DNA of 64,000 nt from contig NZ_CP029617.1 in NCBI RefSeq assembly GCF_003945545.1, positions 2,057,001-2,121,000 on the forward strand. The letters run 5' to 3'. The notes under the pieces are model-generated. The model saw only the letters and a list, made by a program, of their open reading frames with translations. It did not search any database and had not been told where the DNA came from. Source of the stretch: Streptomyces sp. WAC 01529 (GTDB lineage Bacteria > Actinomycetota > Actinomycetes > Streptomycetales > Streptomycetaceae). Within the stretch, counting starts at the first letter, position 1, and each line of letters opens with the position of its first letter. Position numbers and translations under genes: made by a program. This document shows positions 50,834 through 59,058 of this stretch, one piece after another.

Positions 50834-51865
50834 TCAGACGCGGACGCCGAACTGGAAGTCGCCGAGGTACCCGATGGCCTCGTAGCGCACCACGGCGCCG
50901 GGCTTGGGAGCGTGCAGCACCTGGCCGTTGCCCGCGTAGAAGCCGACGTGCGCGAGGTTGTTGAAGAACACCAGGTCGCCGGGCTTCAGTTCGCCCCGGC
51001 CGATCCTCGTGCCGTCGTTCTGCTGCGTGTACGTGGTCCGGCTGATGGAGACACCGGCCTGCGCGTACGCCCACTGGGTGAGGCCGGAGCAGTCGTAGGA
51101 GTTGGGGCCGGTGCCGCCGGAGACGTACGGCTTGCCGATCTGGGTGGCGGCGGCGCTCAGGGCGGCGGCGCCGCGGTTGGAGGCGGGGGCCTCGTCGCCG
51201 AGGTCGGCGCGCTTGTCGGCGGCGCGGCTCGCGCGCTGCTTCTCCTTGGCGGCCAGGTCCGACTTCTCCTTGGCCGTCAGCGTGTTGAGGAGCCTCTGCG
51301 CCTCGCCGAGCTTGCCCTGGACCTCTCGCTTCTTCTTGCCGAGTTCCGTGCGGGTGTCGGCGAGGTCGTCGAGCTTGCCCGCGGCCTCCTTGCGCTGCTG
51401 CGCGAGGTCCCGCTGCTTCTTCTGGATCTTCTTGAGCGAGTCGACCTGCTGGCTGCTCAGCTGGTCGAGGGTGGACGCCTTGTCGAGGTAGTCGTCCGGG
51501 TCGGAGGAGAGGAAGAGCTGCAGGGAGGGGTCGATGCCGCCGGAGCGGTACTGGGCGCTGGCCATCGAACCGAGGCCGTCGCGCAGCTCGTTCAGCTCTT
51601 CCTGGCCGTCGGCGACCTTGTCCTGGAGAGCGCCGATCTGCTTCTCCAGCTTCTCCTGCTTCTCCTTGGCGCCGTTGTACCTGTCGGTGGCCCGCCCCGC
51701 GTCTTCGTAGAGCTTGTCGACCTTGGACTTGACCTCGTCCTTGCTCGGCTTCGGCGCGGCCTGGGCGGCGCCTTGCGAGGTGAGGGCCACGGCAGCGGCG
51801 GCGGTCGCGGTGAGCACGGTCACGCGGGTGCGGCTCGGCTGCTTGGGTCGACGGTGGGACGCCAC
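50834..51865 (-). CDS. Secreted NlpC/P60 (C40) cell-wall hydrolase, copy 2
   Basis: A 343-residue paralogue of the preceding C40 peptidase. The signal peptide ends near AQA (residue 35), a coiled coil spans about 45-210, and the NlpC/P60 domain has catalytic Cys in YDCSGLTQWAYAQAG and His in AHVGFYAGNGQVLHAP. It is likely a peptidoglycan endopeptidase. The GTG at 51865 is preceded by AAGAAGGAG inside a hairpin loop and arm (51868-51895), which suggests translational control. The leader region is long and AT-rich for this genome. Confidence 0.92.
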   Translation of the reverse strand: MASHRRPKQPSRTRVTVLTATAAAAVALTSQGAAQAAPKPSKDEVKSKVDKLYEDAGRATDRYNGAKEKQEKLEKQIGALQDKVADGQEELNELRDGLGSMASAQYRSGGIDPSLQLFLSSDPDDYLDKASTLDQLSSQQVDSLKKIQKKQRDLAQQRKEAAGKLDDLADTRTELGKKKREVQGKLGEAQRLLNTLTAKEKSDLAAKEKQRASRAADKRADLGDEAPASNRGAAALSAAATQIGKPYVSGGTGPNSYDCSGLTQWAYAQAGVSISRTTYTQQNDGTRIGRGELKPGDLVFFNNLAHVGFYAGNGQVLHAPKPGAVVRYEAIGYLGDFQFGVRV

Positions 51866-51867
51866 TC

Positions 51868-51895
51868 GGGCGGCTCCTTCTTCCTCCAGCCGCCC
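51868..51895 (-). promoter_or_regulatory. Hairpin that holds the Shine-Dalgarno sequence of the second C40 gene
   Basis: On the minus strand GGGCGGCT, a 12-base loop containing GGAGGAAGAAGG, and AGCCGCCC form a perfect 8-bp stem. It ends three bases before the GTG at 51865. The ribosome-binding sequence lies in the loop and at the stem edge. Confidence 0.6.
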
Positions 51896-52010
51896 TACCA
51901 GGCGCGGCGGGCGGGTACCACCGCCGCCACCCCGGATGGGTGATCAACCGAGCGGGGGTTCGAAGGGTGACCCTAGTGACCTTCTTGTGATCAGTTCAAA
52001 TCTCATCAGT

Positions 52011-52044
52011 AAAAAATCGGTCGCCAAGCGCATTCTTTACCGAT
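52011..52044 (-). terminator. Hairpin with T-tract after the NYN gene
   Basis: On the minus strand ATCGGT, a 17-base loop, ACCGAT and then a run of T lie 90-120 bp beyond the NYN stop (52134). A run of T is rare in this genome. The stem is short, so it may instead be part of the AT-rich promoter region of the second C40 gene. Confidence 0.4.
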
Positions 52045-52133
52045 AACGCACAGCCAGTGATGATCTTCTGACGCTATGTCGTACGAGGCACTGCCCAATT
52101 CGGGCATAGGGCCCAGGAGTTACTTGCGGCTCC

Positions 52134-53483
52134 TTAGCCCCGCGAAAGCCTCTTCAGCAGCACCGCCGAAGCCACCGGCCGCGCCCCCGCCTTGGCGATC
52201 CCGTCGGCCACCTCGCGGTCGGTCGAGACCACGACCACGGGCCTGCCCGGCGGCTCCGCGCGCACCAGCTGACGGATCAACTCATCAGCGGTCACACCCG
52301 GCTTGGAGAAGAGCACCCGCACCCCGCGCGGCGGCGCGAGCAGCACGGGCGCGGCCAGCTCCGCCCCGTCGAAGACGCAGGTGACCTCGGCCCCCGACTG
52401 GAGGGCGAGCTGGGAGAGCGAGCCGAGCAGCCGCAGCCGCTGCTTCTCCAGCGGCATGGTCGGATAGCCGGTTTTAGTGACGTTGTAACCGTCGACGACC
52501 AGGTGCGCCTGGGGCAGCGCCAGCAACTGGTCGAGGATCGCCGGGTCGTTCTCGGAGAGCGCGCGGGCGGCGATGTCCTTCGGTGACATCCGGCCGGGCT
52601 CTACGGCGTCGACGGTCTCGGCGGGGCGTACGGAGACGGGCGGCAGGGCCAGTTCGCGCCGCAGCCCCTGGGCCGACTCCAGGACCGTGTCGAGCAGCAG
52701 CCGCACCCGCATGTCCTCGACGCTGCGCCCCTCGCGCGCCGCCCTGCGGCTGGCCTCCAGGGCGGCCTCGGTCTCGCCGAGCCGCGCCTTGAGCCGGCGC
52801 GCCTCGCTCTCGGCGGCGGAGATCTGGGCCTGCCCCTCGGCACGGATGGCCTCGGTCTCGGCGGTGGCCTTGCGCAGCGCCGCCTCCCCGCGCTTGACGT
52901 CGCTGAGCGCCCCGCGCAGCTTGCGATGCATCGATTCGGCTTCCCGGCGCGCCGCCTCCAGCTCCGCGCGCAGCCGCTCGGTCTCCGCCCTGGTCTGGCC
53001 GCGGGCCGCGGCCAGCTCCGCGCGCAGCCGCTCCAGCTCGGCCTTGGTCTCCTCGCCGGCGCGCTCGGCGTCGGCCCGCTGGGCCTCCTCGCCCGCGGCG
53101 GTCACCAGCTTCACCCAACCGGGGGGACGCAGCACATAGGCCGCCGCGGCCACGTCCAGGGGATCGGCGGCCGGGGGCGGGGATCCCGCGTCCAGCGCGC
53201 CGGCCAGCTCGGCCTGCGCCTCCCTGAGGCGTTCGCCGATGCGCTGGCGGAAGAGGGTGTCGTTCTCCAGCGCCGCCGCCATGGCGTTGGCCGCGAACTT
53301 CGCGCGCCGGGTGGGCGTGAAGCGGGCGTACTGCCGCAGCTGGCCGGGCAGCTCGGCCAGGGTCAGTCCGCCGAAGCCGTCCGAGACGATCTGGACGACC
53401 CGTCGGCGTACCCCGTCGGGCAGCGGGCGGTCGAGCACCTCAGCGGTGCCGTCGTCCGGCTCCCCGCCTGCGCTCTCCACCAT
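52134..53483 (-). CDS. NYN domain protein (YacP/PIN-like RNase fold) with coiled coil
   Basis: A 449-residue protein with a helical N-terminal domain (about 25-125), a long coiled coil rich in Glu/Arg/Ala (about 125-255; ELERLRAELAAARGQTRAET), and a C-terminal NYN domain (about 325-445). NYN motifs are LVVDGYNVTKTGYP (Asp ligand), VTCVFDGAEL and VVVSTDREVADGI, the acidic metal-binding set of a PIN-like nuclease fold. It probably acts on RNA. The ATG at 53483 is preceded by GGGGTGACGG. The small zinc-ribbon gene lies just upstream on the same strand (34 bp gap). Confidence 0.87.
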   Translation of the reverse strand: MVESAGGEPDDGTAEVLDRPLPDGVRRRVVQIVSDGFGGLTLAELPGQLRQYARFTPTRRAKFAANAMAAALENDTLFRQRIGERLREAQAELAGALDAGSPPPAADPLDVAAAAYVLRPPGWVKLVTAAGEEAQRADAERAGEETKAELERLRAELAAARGQTRAETERLRAELEAARREAESMHRKLRGALSDVKRGEAALRKATAETEAIRAEGQAQISAAESEARRLKARLGETEAALEASRRAAREGRSVEDMRVRLLLDTVLESAQGLRRELALPPVSVRPAETVDAVEPGRMSPKDIAARALSENDPAILDQLLALPQAHLVVDGYNVTKTGYPTMPLEKQRLRLLGSLSQLALQSGAEVTCVFDGAELAAPVLLAPPRGVRVLFSKPGVTADELIRQLVRAEPPGRPVVVVSTDREVADGIAKAGARPVASAVLLKRLSRG

Positions 53484-53517
53484 CCGTCACCCCACTAGCT
53501 GTGCGGGCCCCGCTCCC

Positions 53518-53757
53518 TCAGGAGCCGGTGCCCGGCCTGTCCACGAGTTCCACCTGATCCACCGCGTTGCACCAGCGGCAGCGCACCGACTCGATGGTCT
53601 CACTGACCACCTCGCGTTCCTCGACGTTCGACTCACCGGCCAGGTCGAGATGCACATACTCGACGACCTTCGACGTCCGGGTCACGTCGAAACGCGTGAG
53701 ATTGCCGCAGAGCGTGCAGCGCCACCGGGTGGTGTCGGTCGGCAGGGGAACCGTCAT
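53518..53757 (-). CDS. Small zinc-ribbon protein
   Basis: A 79-residue protein with two Cys pairs (CTLCGN near residue 14 and CRWCNA near residue 60), the spacing of a zinc ribbon or rubredoxin-like knuckle. I recognise it as an actinobacterial hypothetical protein. Function is unknown; DNA, RNA or protein binding is possible. The ATG at 53757 begins MTVPLPTDTTRW; the frame is open upstream to 53850 without similarity. It lies 34 bp before the NYN gene in the same direction, so the two are probably co-transcribed. Confidence 0.75.
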   Translation of the reverse strand: MTVPLPTDTTRWRCTLCGNLTRFDVTRTSKVVEYVHLDLAGESNVEEREVVSETIESVRCRWCNAVDQVELVDRPGTGS

Positions 53758-53914
53758 CGTTGCTGTTCGCTTCCGTCGGTGGCCGTGGCGCGTCCGCGCT
53801 CTTGCGCGGTGCGTATTGCCCGTAACCCTAAGGCCTGTAAGGGGCGCCATGCGGCGGCCTCCGGTGCGGCATGGCGGTCTATGCGGTTAGCGCCCGTTAC
53901 GTCATGCTCTGACC

Positions 53915-54649
53915 ATGATCAATGCATGGGGTCCGAAGGGGGCCCGGCTGCTCAGGTGCCGGTCCGCCCCGGTGACGTACGGACTGATCGCCGTCTGCTG
54001 CCTGGTCTTCGTGATCTCCCCGGTCTCCGGGTTCAATCCCGTCCACGGCACCGGAGAGCGGCTGCTCGCCGCGCAGCAGGCCTACTTCGAGCGCTGGGGA
54101 GTGGTGCCCGCCGAGCTGTTCAGCGGCGCCCCGCGCGCCGCGCTCGGCCCGTTCACCGCGCTGTTCGTGCACGGCAGCTGGGTGCACCTGCTCGGGAACA
54201 TGCTCTTCCTGTACGTCTTCGGGGCGATGGTCGAGGAACGGATGGGCCACCTCCAGTACGCGCTCTTCTACGTCAGCTGCGGCTACCTCGCCCTCCTCGC
54301 CTACGCCGCGGCGCACGCGGGCTCCGGCCAGACGCTCGTCGGGGCGTCGGGGGCGATCTCCGCCGTGCTCGGCGCCTTCCTCTATCTCTTCCCGAAGGCG
54401 CGCGTCACCAGCCTCTTCCCGTTCCTCTTCTTCCTGCCGCTGCGCTTTCCCGCGTGGGTGGTGCTGCCGTTCTGGGTGGCGTTGCAGTGGCTGGCGGCGG
54501 GGCAGGGCGGCAAGGGCACGGGGGTGGCCTATCTGGCGCACCTGGTGGGCTTCTCGCTGGGGTTCCTGTACGCCTGGGGGTGGTCCGTACGGAGGGCTAG
54601 AGTGAAAGCCCCAGCAGTACCGGCCACCGAGGGAGACAGCCAGCCGTGA
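53915..54649 (+). CDS. Rhomboid family intramembrane serine protease
   Basis: A 244-residue membrane protein with about six or seven helices. The rhomboid hallmarks are FVHGSWVHLLGNMLFLYVFG with the HxxxN motif (near residue 89), the catalytic Ser in VGASGAISAVLGAF (near 149), and the catalytic His in LAHLVGFSLGF (near 210). These form the Ser-His dyad, so it should be active. The substrate is unknown. The ATG at 53915 begins MINAWGPKG. Its stop overlaps the following Lrp-type gene by four bases (GTGA). Confidence 0.92.
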   Translation: MINAWGPKGARLLRCRSAPVTYGLIAVCCLVFVISPVSGFNPVHGTGERLLAAQQAYFERWGVVPAELFSGAPRAALGPFTALFVHGSWVHLLGNMLFLYVFGAMVEERMGHLQYALFYVSCGYLALLAYAAAHAGSGQTLVGASGAISAVLGAFLYLFPKARVTSLFPFLFFLPLRFPAWVVLPFWVALQWLAAGQGGKGTGVAYLAHLVGFSLGFLYAWGWSVRRARVKAPAVPATEGDSQP

Positions 54650-54927
54650 TCACCGCGATCGTGCTCATCAAGACCAGCGTGGACCGGATTCCGGAGATCG
54701 CCGAGTCGATCGCCGCGCTCGACTCGGTCAGCGAGGTCTTCTCCGTGACCGGTACGTACGACCTGATCGCGATGGTGCGGGTGCCGCGCCACGACGACCT
54801 CGCGGACGTCATCCCCGGCAGGATCAGCAAGATCCCCGGCGTGGAGGCGACGGACACGCACGTGGCGTTCCGTACGTACTCGCAGCACGACCTGGAGGCG
54901 GCGTTCGCGATCGGCCTCGACTCGTAG
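54646..54927 (+). CDS. Lrp/AsnC ligand-binding domain protein (no DNA-binding domain)
   Basis: A 93-residue protein that consists only of the RAM/Lrp effector domain (MITAIVLIKT, then VTGTYDLIAMVRVP, then VEATDTHVAFRTYS). Stand-alone Lrp ligand domains without the helix-turn-helix occur widely in actinobacteria and may bind amino acids. The GTG at 54646 overlaps the rhomboid stop, indicating coupling. The ligand and partner are unknown. Tandem 15-bp repeats follow the stop. Confidence 0.87.
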   Translation: MITAIVLIKTSVDRIPEIAESIAALDSVSEVFSVTGTYDLIAMVRVPRHDDLADVIPGRISKIPGVEATDTHVAFRTYSQHDLEAAFAIGLDS

Positions 54928-54940
54928 CCGGGCGCCGCCC

Positions 54941-55014
54941 CGCCGGGGCACTGTCCGCCGGGGCACTGTCCGCCGGGGCGCCGTCCGCCGGGGCGCTGTC
55001 CGCCGGGCTCCGTC
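54941..55014. repeat. 15-bp tandem repeats after the Lrp-domain gene
   Basis: Five units close to CGCCGGGGCACTGTC lie at 54941, 54956, 54971, 54986 and 55001, the first two identical and the last one base short. The array lies 14 bp after the Lrp-type stop. It could be a copy-number-variable spacer or a regulator array. Confidence 0.85.
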
Positions 55015-55077
55015 CATGAGGGTTTCTTCATCTTCGGCTCATCCTGACGAAGAGGTACGCCGTGCACCCTCGCTCTC

Positions 55078-55386
55078 ATGGTCTTCTCCCACCGCATGGC
55101 CGCCCTGGCCGCCGTCGTGGCGATCCCGCTCGGCATCGCCGCGACCAGCTATGCCCTGACCGACGATCCCCAGCCGCCCAAGGTCCCGCCGAAGGTGCGG
55201 CTGGAGAGCGGCTCGCCGTCCGCGGAGCCGACCATTCCCCGGCCCACCCCCAGCGACGAGACGGTCTCCCCGCCGCCGGTCAGCGAGAAGTCCTCGGGCG
55301 ATGACAACGACGACGACGGCAGCGACGGCCGGCACGACGACTCCGACGACTCCACCGACGACGACGGCCCCGGTGACGACGGCTGA
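55078..55386 (+). CDS. Small exported protein with Asp-rich tail
   Basis: A 102-residue protein with an N-terminal signal-like helix (residues 6-26, AALAAVVAIPLGIAATSYA). A Pro-rich linker with PTPSDE follows, and the C-terminal 30 residues are almost entirely Asp, Gly and Ser (GDDNDDDGSD, DDSDDSTDDDGPGDDG). It is not a recognised family. The ATG at 55078 lacks a good Shine-Dalgarno sequence; the region before it is AT-rich for this genome. Its 3' end overlaps the sensor kinase start by 14 bp. It may bind Ca2+ or other cations outside the cell, but that is inference. Confidence 0.6.
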   Translation: MVFSHRMAALAAVVAIPLGIAATSYALTDDPQPPKVPPKVRLESGSPSAEPTIPRPTPSDETVSPPPVSEKSSGDDNDDDGSDGRHDDSDDSTDDDGPGDDG

Positions 55387-56830
55387 GCCACCGCGCCACC
55401 GGATCTCCGCCCGGGTCCGCATCCTGCTGTGGCTGCTCGTGGTGATGGCCGCCGCGCTCGCCGCGGTCGCGACCACCACCCGCTCGGTGCTGCTGCGCGA
55501 CGCCGACCACCGGATCGACCGCCTCCTCGCCCAGGAGACCGGGGAGTTCACCCACTTCGTACGCGAAGGCGTCGATCCGCGCACGGGCGAGAAGTTCACC
55601 GACCCCGACCCGCTCCTGCGGCTCTTCCTGTCACGGCAGTACGCCGACCCCGACGAGGAACTGCTCGGCCTGATCGGCCGCGCCGGCGCCGGGCCCGCCA
55701 CGAAGGAGCAGTCCCGCGAGCCGCGGTCCGGTCCCCCGCTCGCCGAGGACCCCGCGTCGCTGAAGGCCGTCTTCGACTCCTCCGGCGCCACCGGCACGCT
55801 GCACCGCCCCGACGGCGAGGTCCGCTGGTCGAAGGTGGTGATCAAGGCGAGCGGCACCCATCCGGAGGCGGCCTTCGTCGTCGCCTTCCACCCGGCCGGC
55901 GAACAGGCCAAGGCCAATGACGTGTTCACCATGCTGCTCGCCATCTCCGGCGTCGCGCTCCTGATGACGACCGGCATCGGCTGGGCGGTCGCGGGCCGCA
56001 TCCTCCGACCGGTGCGGCTGGTGCGCACGACCGCGGCGCACCTCACCGAGCAGGACCTCACCCAGCGCATCCCCGTGCAGGGCCGGGACGACATCGCGGC
56101 CCTCGCCGAGACCTTCAACGGCATGCTGGACCGGCTGGAGCGGGCCTTCGCCGCGCAGCGCGAGTTCGTCGACGACGCCGGGCACGAACTGCGCACCCCC
56201 ATCACCATCGTCCGCGGCCACCTGGAACTGATGGACACCGCCACCGAGAACGCGGCGGAGCGCGAGGAGACGATCCGCATCGTCACCGAGGAGCTGGACC
56301 GGATGAGCCGCATCGTCGAGGACCTGCTGCTGCTCGCCAAGGCCGAGCGCCCCGACTTCGTCACCCCGGAGCCGGTGCAGCTCGCCGAGCTGACCGCGGA
56401 CGTCTTCGTCAAGGCACGCGCGCTCGGCGAGCGCGACTGGCACCTCGCCGAGGTCGCCGACGCCGAGGCCGACCTCGACGCCCAGCGCGTCACCCAGGCG
56501 ATGGTGCAGCTGGCGCAGAACGCCGTCCAGCACACCGTCCCCGGCCAGCGCGTCAGCATAGGGTCCCGGCTGCGCGAGGGGCAGATCGAGCTGTACGTCG
56601 CCGACAGCGGGCCCGGGGTGCAGCCGCAGGACGCCGCGGTGATCTTCGAGCGGTTCCGCCGGGGCACCGCCCGGCGCGGCGCGCGCGGCACCGGGGCGGG
56701 GCTCGGCCTCGCCATCGTGAAGGCCATCGCCGAGAGCCACGGCGGGCGCGTCGAACTGCGCCCCACGCCCGGCGGCGGCGCCACCTTCGTACTCGTGCAG
56801 GCACAGCCGGAAGGGGCGGCCCACCCATGA
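55373..56830 (+). CDS. Sensor histidine kinase (EnvZ/BaeS type)
   Basis: A 485-residue two-component kinase with two membrane helices (about residues 18-38 and 184-206) enclosing an extracytoplasmic sensor region. A HAMP linker (RILRPVRLVRTTAAHLTE) follows, then the phospho-acceptor H-box DAGHELRTPITIVRGH (near residue 272) and the ATPase domain (NAVQHT, DSGPGV, GTGAGLGLAIVKAI). The start GTG 55373 overlaps the Asp-rich gene; the frame is open to 55301. It overlaps the response regulator by four bases. The signal is unknown, but the upstream Asp-rich peptide may be part of it. Confidence 0.9.
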   Translation: MTTAEPPRHRISARVRILLWLLVVMAAALAAVATTTRSVLLRDADHRIDRLLAQETGEFTHFVREGVDPRTGEKFTDPDPLLRLFLSRQYADPDEELLGLIGRAGAGPATKEQSREPRSGPPLAEDPASLKAVFDSSGATGTLHRPDGEVRWSKVVIKASGTHPEAAFVVAFHPAGEQAKANDVFTMLLAISGVALLMTTGIGWAVAGRILRPVRLVRTTAAHLTEQDLTQRIPVQGRDDIAALAETFNGMLDRLERAFAAQREFVDDAGHELRTPITIVRGHLELMDTATENAAEREETIRIVTEELDRMSRIVEDLLLLAKAERPDFVTPEPVQLAELTADVFVKARALGERDWHLAEVADAEADLDAQRVTQAMVQLAQNAVQHTVPGQRVSIGSRLREGQIELYVADSGPGVQPQDAAVIFERFRRGTARRGARGTGAGLGLAIVKAIAESHGGRVELRPTPGGGATFVLVQAQPEGAAHP

Positions 56831-57489
56831 ACCGCATTCTGATCGTCGAGGACGAGGAGCGCATCGCCTCCTTCGTCGAGAAGGGCCTGCGCGCGGGCGG
56901 CTTCACGACCACGGTGGTCGGCGACGGCGAATCCGCCCACGACTACGCCCTGACCGGCGGCTTCGACCTGATCGTGCTGGACATCGGACTGCCCGGCAAG
57001 GACGGCTTCACGGTCCTGCGGCAGCTGCGCGAGGCCCGGGTGACCACGCCCGTGATCGTGCTGACCGCGCGCGACTCCGTGCGGGACACCGTGGCGGGCC
57101 TGGAGGGCGGCGCCGACGACTGGATGACCAAGCCGTTCCGCTTCGAGGAGCTGCTGGCACGGGTGCGGCTGCGGCTGCGCACGGCGGCGCGGGCGCCCGA
57201 GGTGACGGTGTTGCGCAGCGGTGGACTGAGCCTGGACCTGCGGACCCGCAGGGCGCGTTCGGAGCAGCGGACGGTGGACCTGACGGCACGTGAGTTCGTA
57301 CTCCTCGAACTCTTCCTGCGCCATCCCGGGCAGGTCCTCTCGCGGGAGCAGATCCTCTCCCACGTGTGGGGGTACGACTTCGATCCCGGGTCCAACATCG
57401 TGGATGTGTACGTGCGCGCGCTGCGCAAGAAGCTGGGGTCGCAGCGGGTGGAGACGGTACGCGGAATGGGGTACCGCCTCCCGGCGTGA
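56827..57489 (+). CDS. OmpR/PhoB-type response regulator
   Basis: A 220-residue response regulator with a receiver domain (residues 1-118; VEDEERI, phospho-Asp in VLDIGLPGKDG near 52, LTARDSV, KPFRFEEL) and a winged-helix C-terminal DNA-binding domain (about 130-220; LTAREFVLLELFLRHPGQV, SHVWGYDFDPGSNIVDVYVR, TVRGMGYRL). It overlaps its sensor kinase by four bases, forming a standard pair. The regulated genes are not known; the anion transporter downstream is a candidate. Confidence 0.93.
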   Translation: MNRILIVEDEERIASFVEKGLRAGGFTTTVVGDGESAHDYALTGGFDLIVLDIGLPGKDGFTVLRQLREARVTTPVIVLTARDSVRDTVAGLEGGADDWMTKPFRFEELLARVRLRLRTAARAPEVTVLRSGGLSLDLRTRRARSEQRTVDLTAREFVLLELFLRHPGQVLSREQILSHVWGYDFDPGSNIVDVYVRALRKKLGSQRVETVRGMGYRLPA

Positions 57490-57613
57490 CGACCGGCACC
57501 CCGCGACCGGCATCCCGCGGCCGGCGCCCGGCCCCCGGCGGCCTGACGGCCCGTGAAGTTCCCTTCATGTACCGCTCATCGAGGGCTCACCGCACCGCCC
57601 CACGCTGAAGAGC

Positions 57614-59026
57614 GTGCCCCTGAACCCCCGTCAAGCCGTGACTGCCTGCGCGGCGCTCAGCGTCTGCGCACTGCTGCTCGTCCCCGGCAACTTCCCTGGC
57701 CTGAGCGGCGACGCCCGCCTCACCCTTACCGTCTTCGCGCTGGCGACCTGCGCCTGGATCAGCGCGCCGATCGACGACACCTACATCGCGCTCGGCGCGG
57801 GTCTCGCCCTCACCGCGACCGGCGTGATCAGCAGCGACACGCTCTTCGGCACCCTCGGCGAGGAGACGGTGTGGCTGCTGATCTGCGCCTTCGTGCTCGC
57901 CGCCGCCGTCGCGCACAGCGGGCTCTCGGGGCGGGCCGCGGCCTTCCTCGTCAGCGGGGCGCGCAGCGTACGGCAATTGACGCATCTGACGACCGCCGCC
58001 CTGGTCGTGACGGCCTTCGCGGTGCCCGCCACCTCGGGGCGCGCCGCGCTCGCGCTGCCCGTCTTCCTCGCCCTCGCCAAGGTCCTCGCCGACCGCAGGC
58101 GGCTCGTGGTGATGCTCGCGCTGCTCTTCCCCACCGTCATCCTGCTCTCCGCCGTGGCGACCCTGATCGGCGCGGGCGCGCATCTGATCACCGTGTCGGT
58201 GCTGTGGGAGGCGACCGGTGAGCGGATCGGGTTCACGCAGTGGCTGCTGCTCGGGCTGCCGCTCGCCCTGGCGTCCTCGCATCTGGCGGCGGAGGCCGTG
58301 CTGTTGACGACCACGCGGCGCGCGGATCGCGAGGGCCCGGTCCGCATCACCCTCGACCAGCTCCAGGAGCACAGCGAGCAGCCGGTGACCGGCCCCTGGG
58401 AGCCCGCCGAGACGCGCTGCGCCCTGCTGCTCGCCACGGTCGTCGCGCTCTGGTGCAGCGAGCCGCTGCACCAGGTGCCGCCCGCCGTCGTCGCGTTGAT
58501 CGGCGCGGTCGTGGCGGCCTCCCCTGCCCTCGGCACCGTACGGCTCAAGGACGCCCTGAAGACCGTGCCGTGGTCACTGCTCCTGTTCATGGCGGCCACG
58601 ATGGCGATGGGCGTCGCGCTCGCCGAGTCGGGGGCGGCGAAGTGGCTGGTCAGCGGCTTGCCGCCAAACCTGCCGCCGTGGCTGTTCCTCACCGCCGTCG
58701 TCACGGTCAGCACGGCCGCTCACCTGGTCCTGCAATCCCGCTCGGCGCGCTCCTCGGTACTGGTCCCGCTGGTCGTCGCGGCGGCCGTCGGCGCGGGCGT
58801 CAACCCGGTCGCCGCCGCCCTCGCCTCCACGGCCGCCGCGGGCTTCTGCCACACGCTGCCCGCCTCCGCCAAGCCGGTCACGCTCTTCGCCGACCTCCCG
58901 GGCACCCCCACCTACACCCCCCGTGACCTGCTGCGCCTCTCCGCGGTCCTGGCGCCGCTGACCGCCGCGCTCGTCCTGCTCTTCGCCCTGACGCTCTGGC
59001 CGCTGCTCGGCGTCCCGCTGCGCTGA
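57614..59026 (+). CDS. SLC13/DASS-type anion transporter
   Basis: A 470-residue membrane protein with about eleven or twelve helices. The pattern, including ETVWLLICAFVLAAAVAHSG near residue 86 and the second-half repeat VPWSLLLFMAATMAMGVAL near 317, fits the ArsB/NhaD-DASS ion transporter superfamily (SLC13). Substrates are typically dicarboxylates or sulfate; here the substrate is unknown. GTG 57614 starts the frame. It follows the two-component system by 124 bp and precedes glycerate kinase, which might make it an organic-acid importer. That is inference. Confidence 0.8.
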   Translation: MPLNPRQAVTACAALSVCALLLVPGNFPGLSGDARLTLTVFALATCAWISAPIDDTYIALGAGLALTATGVISSDTLFGTLGEETVWLLICAFVLAAAVAHSGLSGRAAAFLVSGARSVRQLTHLTTAALVVTAFAVPATSGRAALALPVFLALAKVLADRRRLVVMLALLFPTVILLSAVATLIGAGAHLITVSVLWEATGERIGFTQWLLLGLPLALASSHLAAEAVLLTTTRRADREGPVRITLDQLQEHSEQPVTGPWEPAETRCALLLATVVALWCSEPLHQVPPAVVALIGAVVAASPALGTVRLKDALKTVPWSLLLFMAATMAMGVALAESGAAKWLVSGLPPNLPPWLFLTAVVTVSTAAHLVLQSRSARSSVLVPLVVAAAVGAGVNPVAAALASTAAAGFCHTLPASAKPVTLFADLPGTPTYTPRDLLRLSAVLAPLTAALVLLFALTLWPLLGVPLR

Positions 59027-59058
59027 CCACCCCCGCCGCCACCACCCTGGAGACCCGC

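Noticed and set aside
50834..52130. A c-di-AMP (ydaO-type) riboswitch before the C40 hydrolase genes
   Set aside because: Cell-wall hydrolases in Streptomyces can carry this switch, but I could not find its conserved sequence blocks in either leader. Only a ribosome-binding-site hairpin is supported.
55062..55304. Alternative frame starting with GTG at 55062
   Set aside because: The product is Arg/Pro-rich without a family; the overlapping frame at 55078 has a signal peptide and is preferred.
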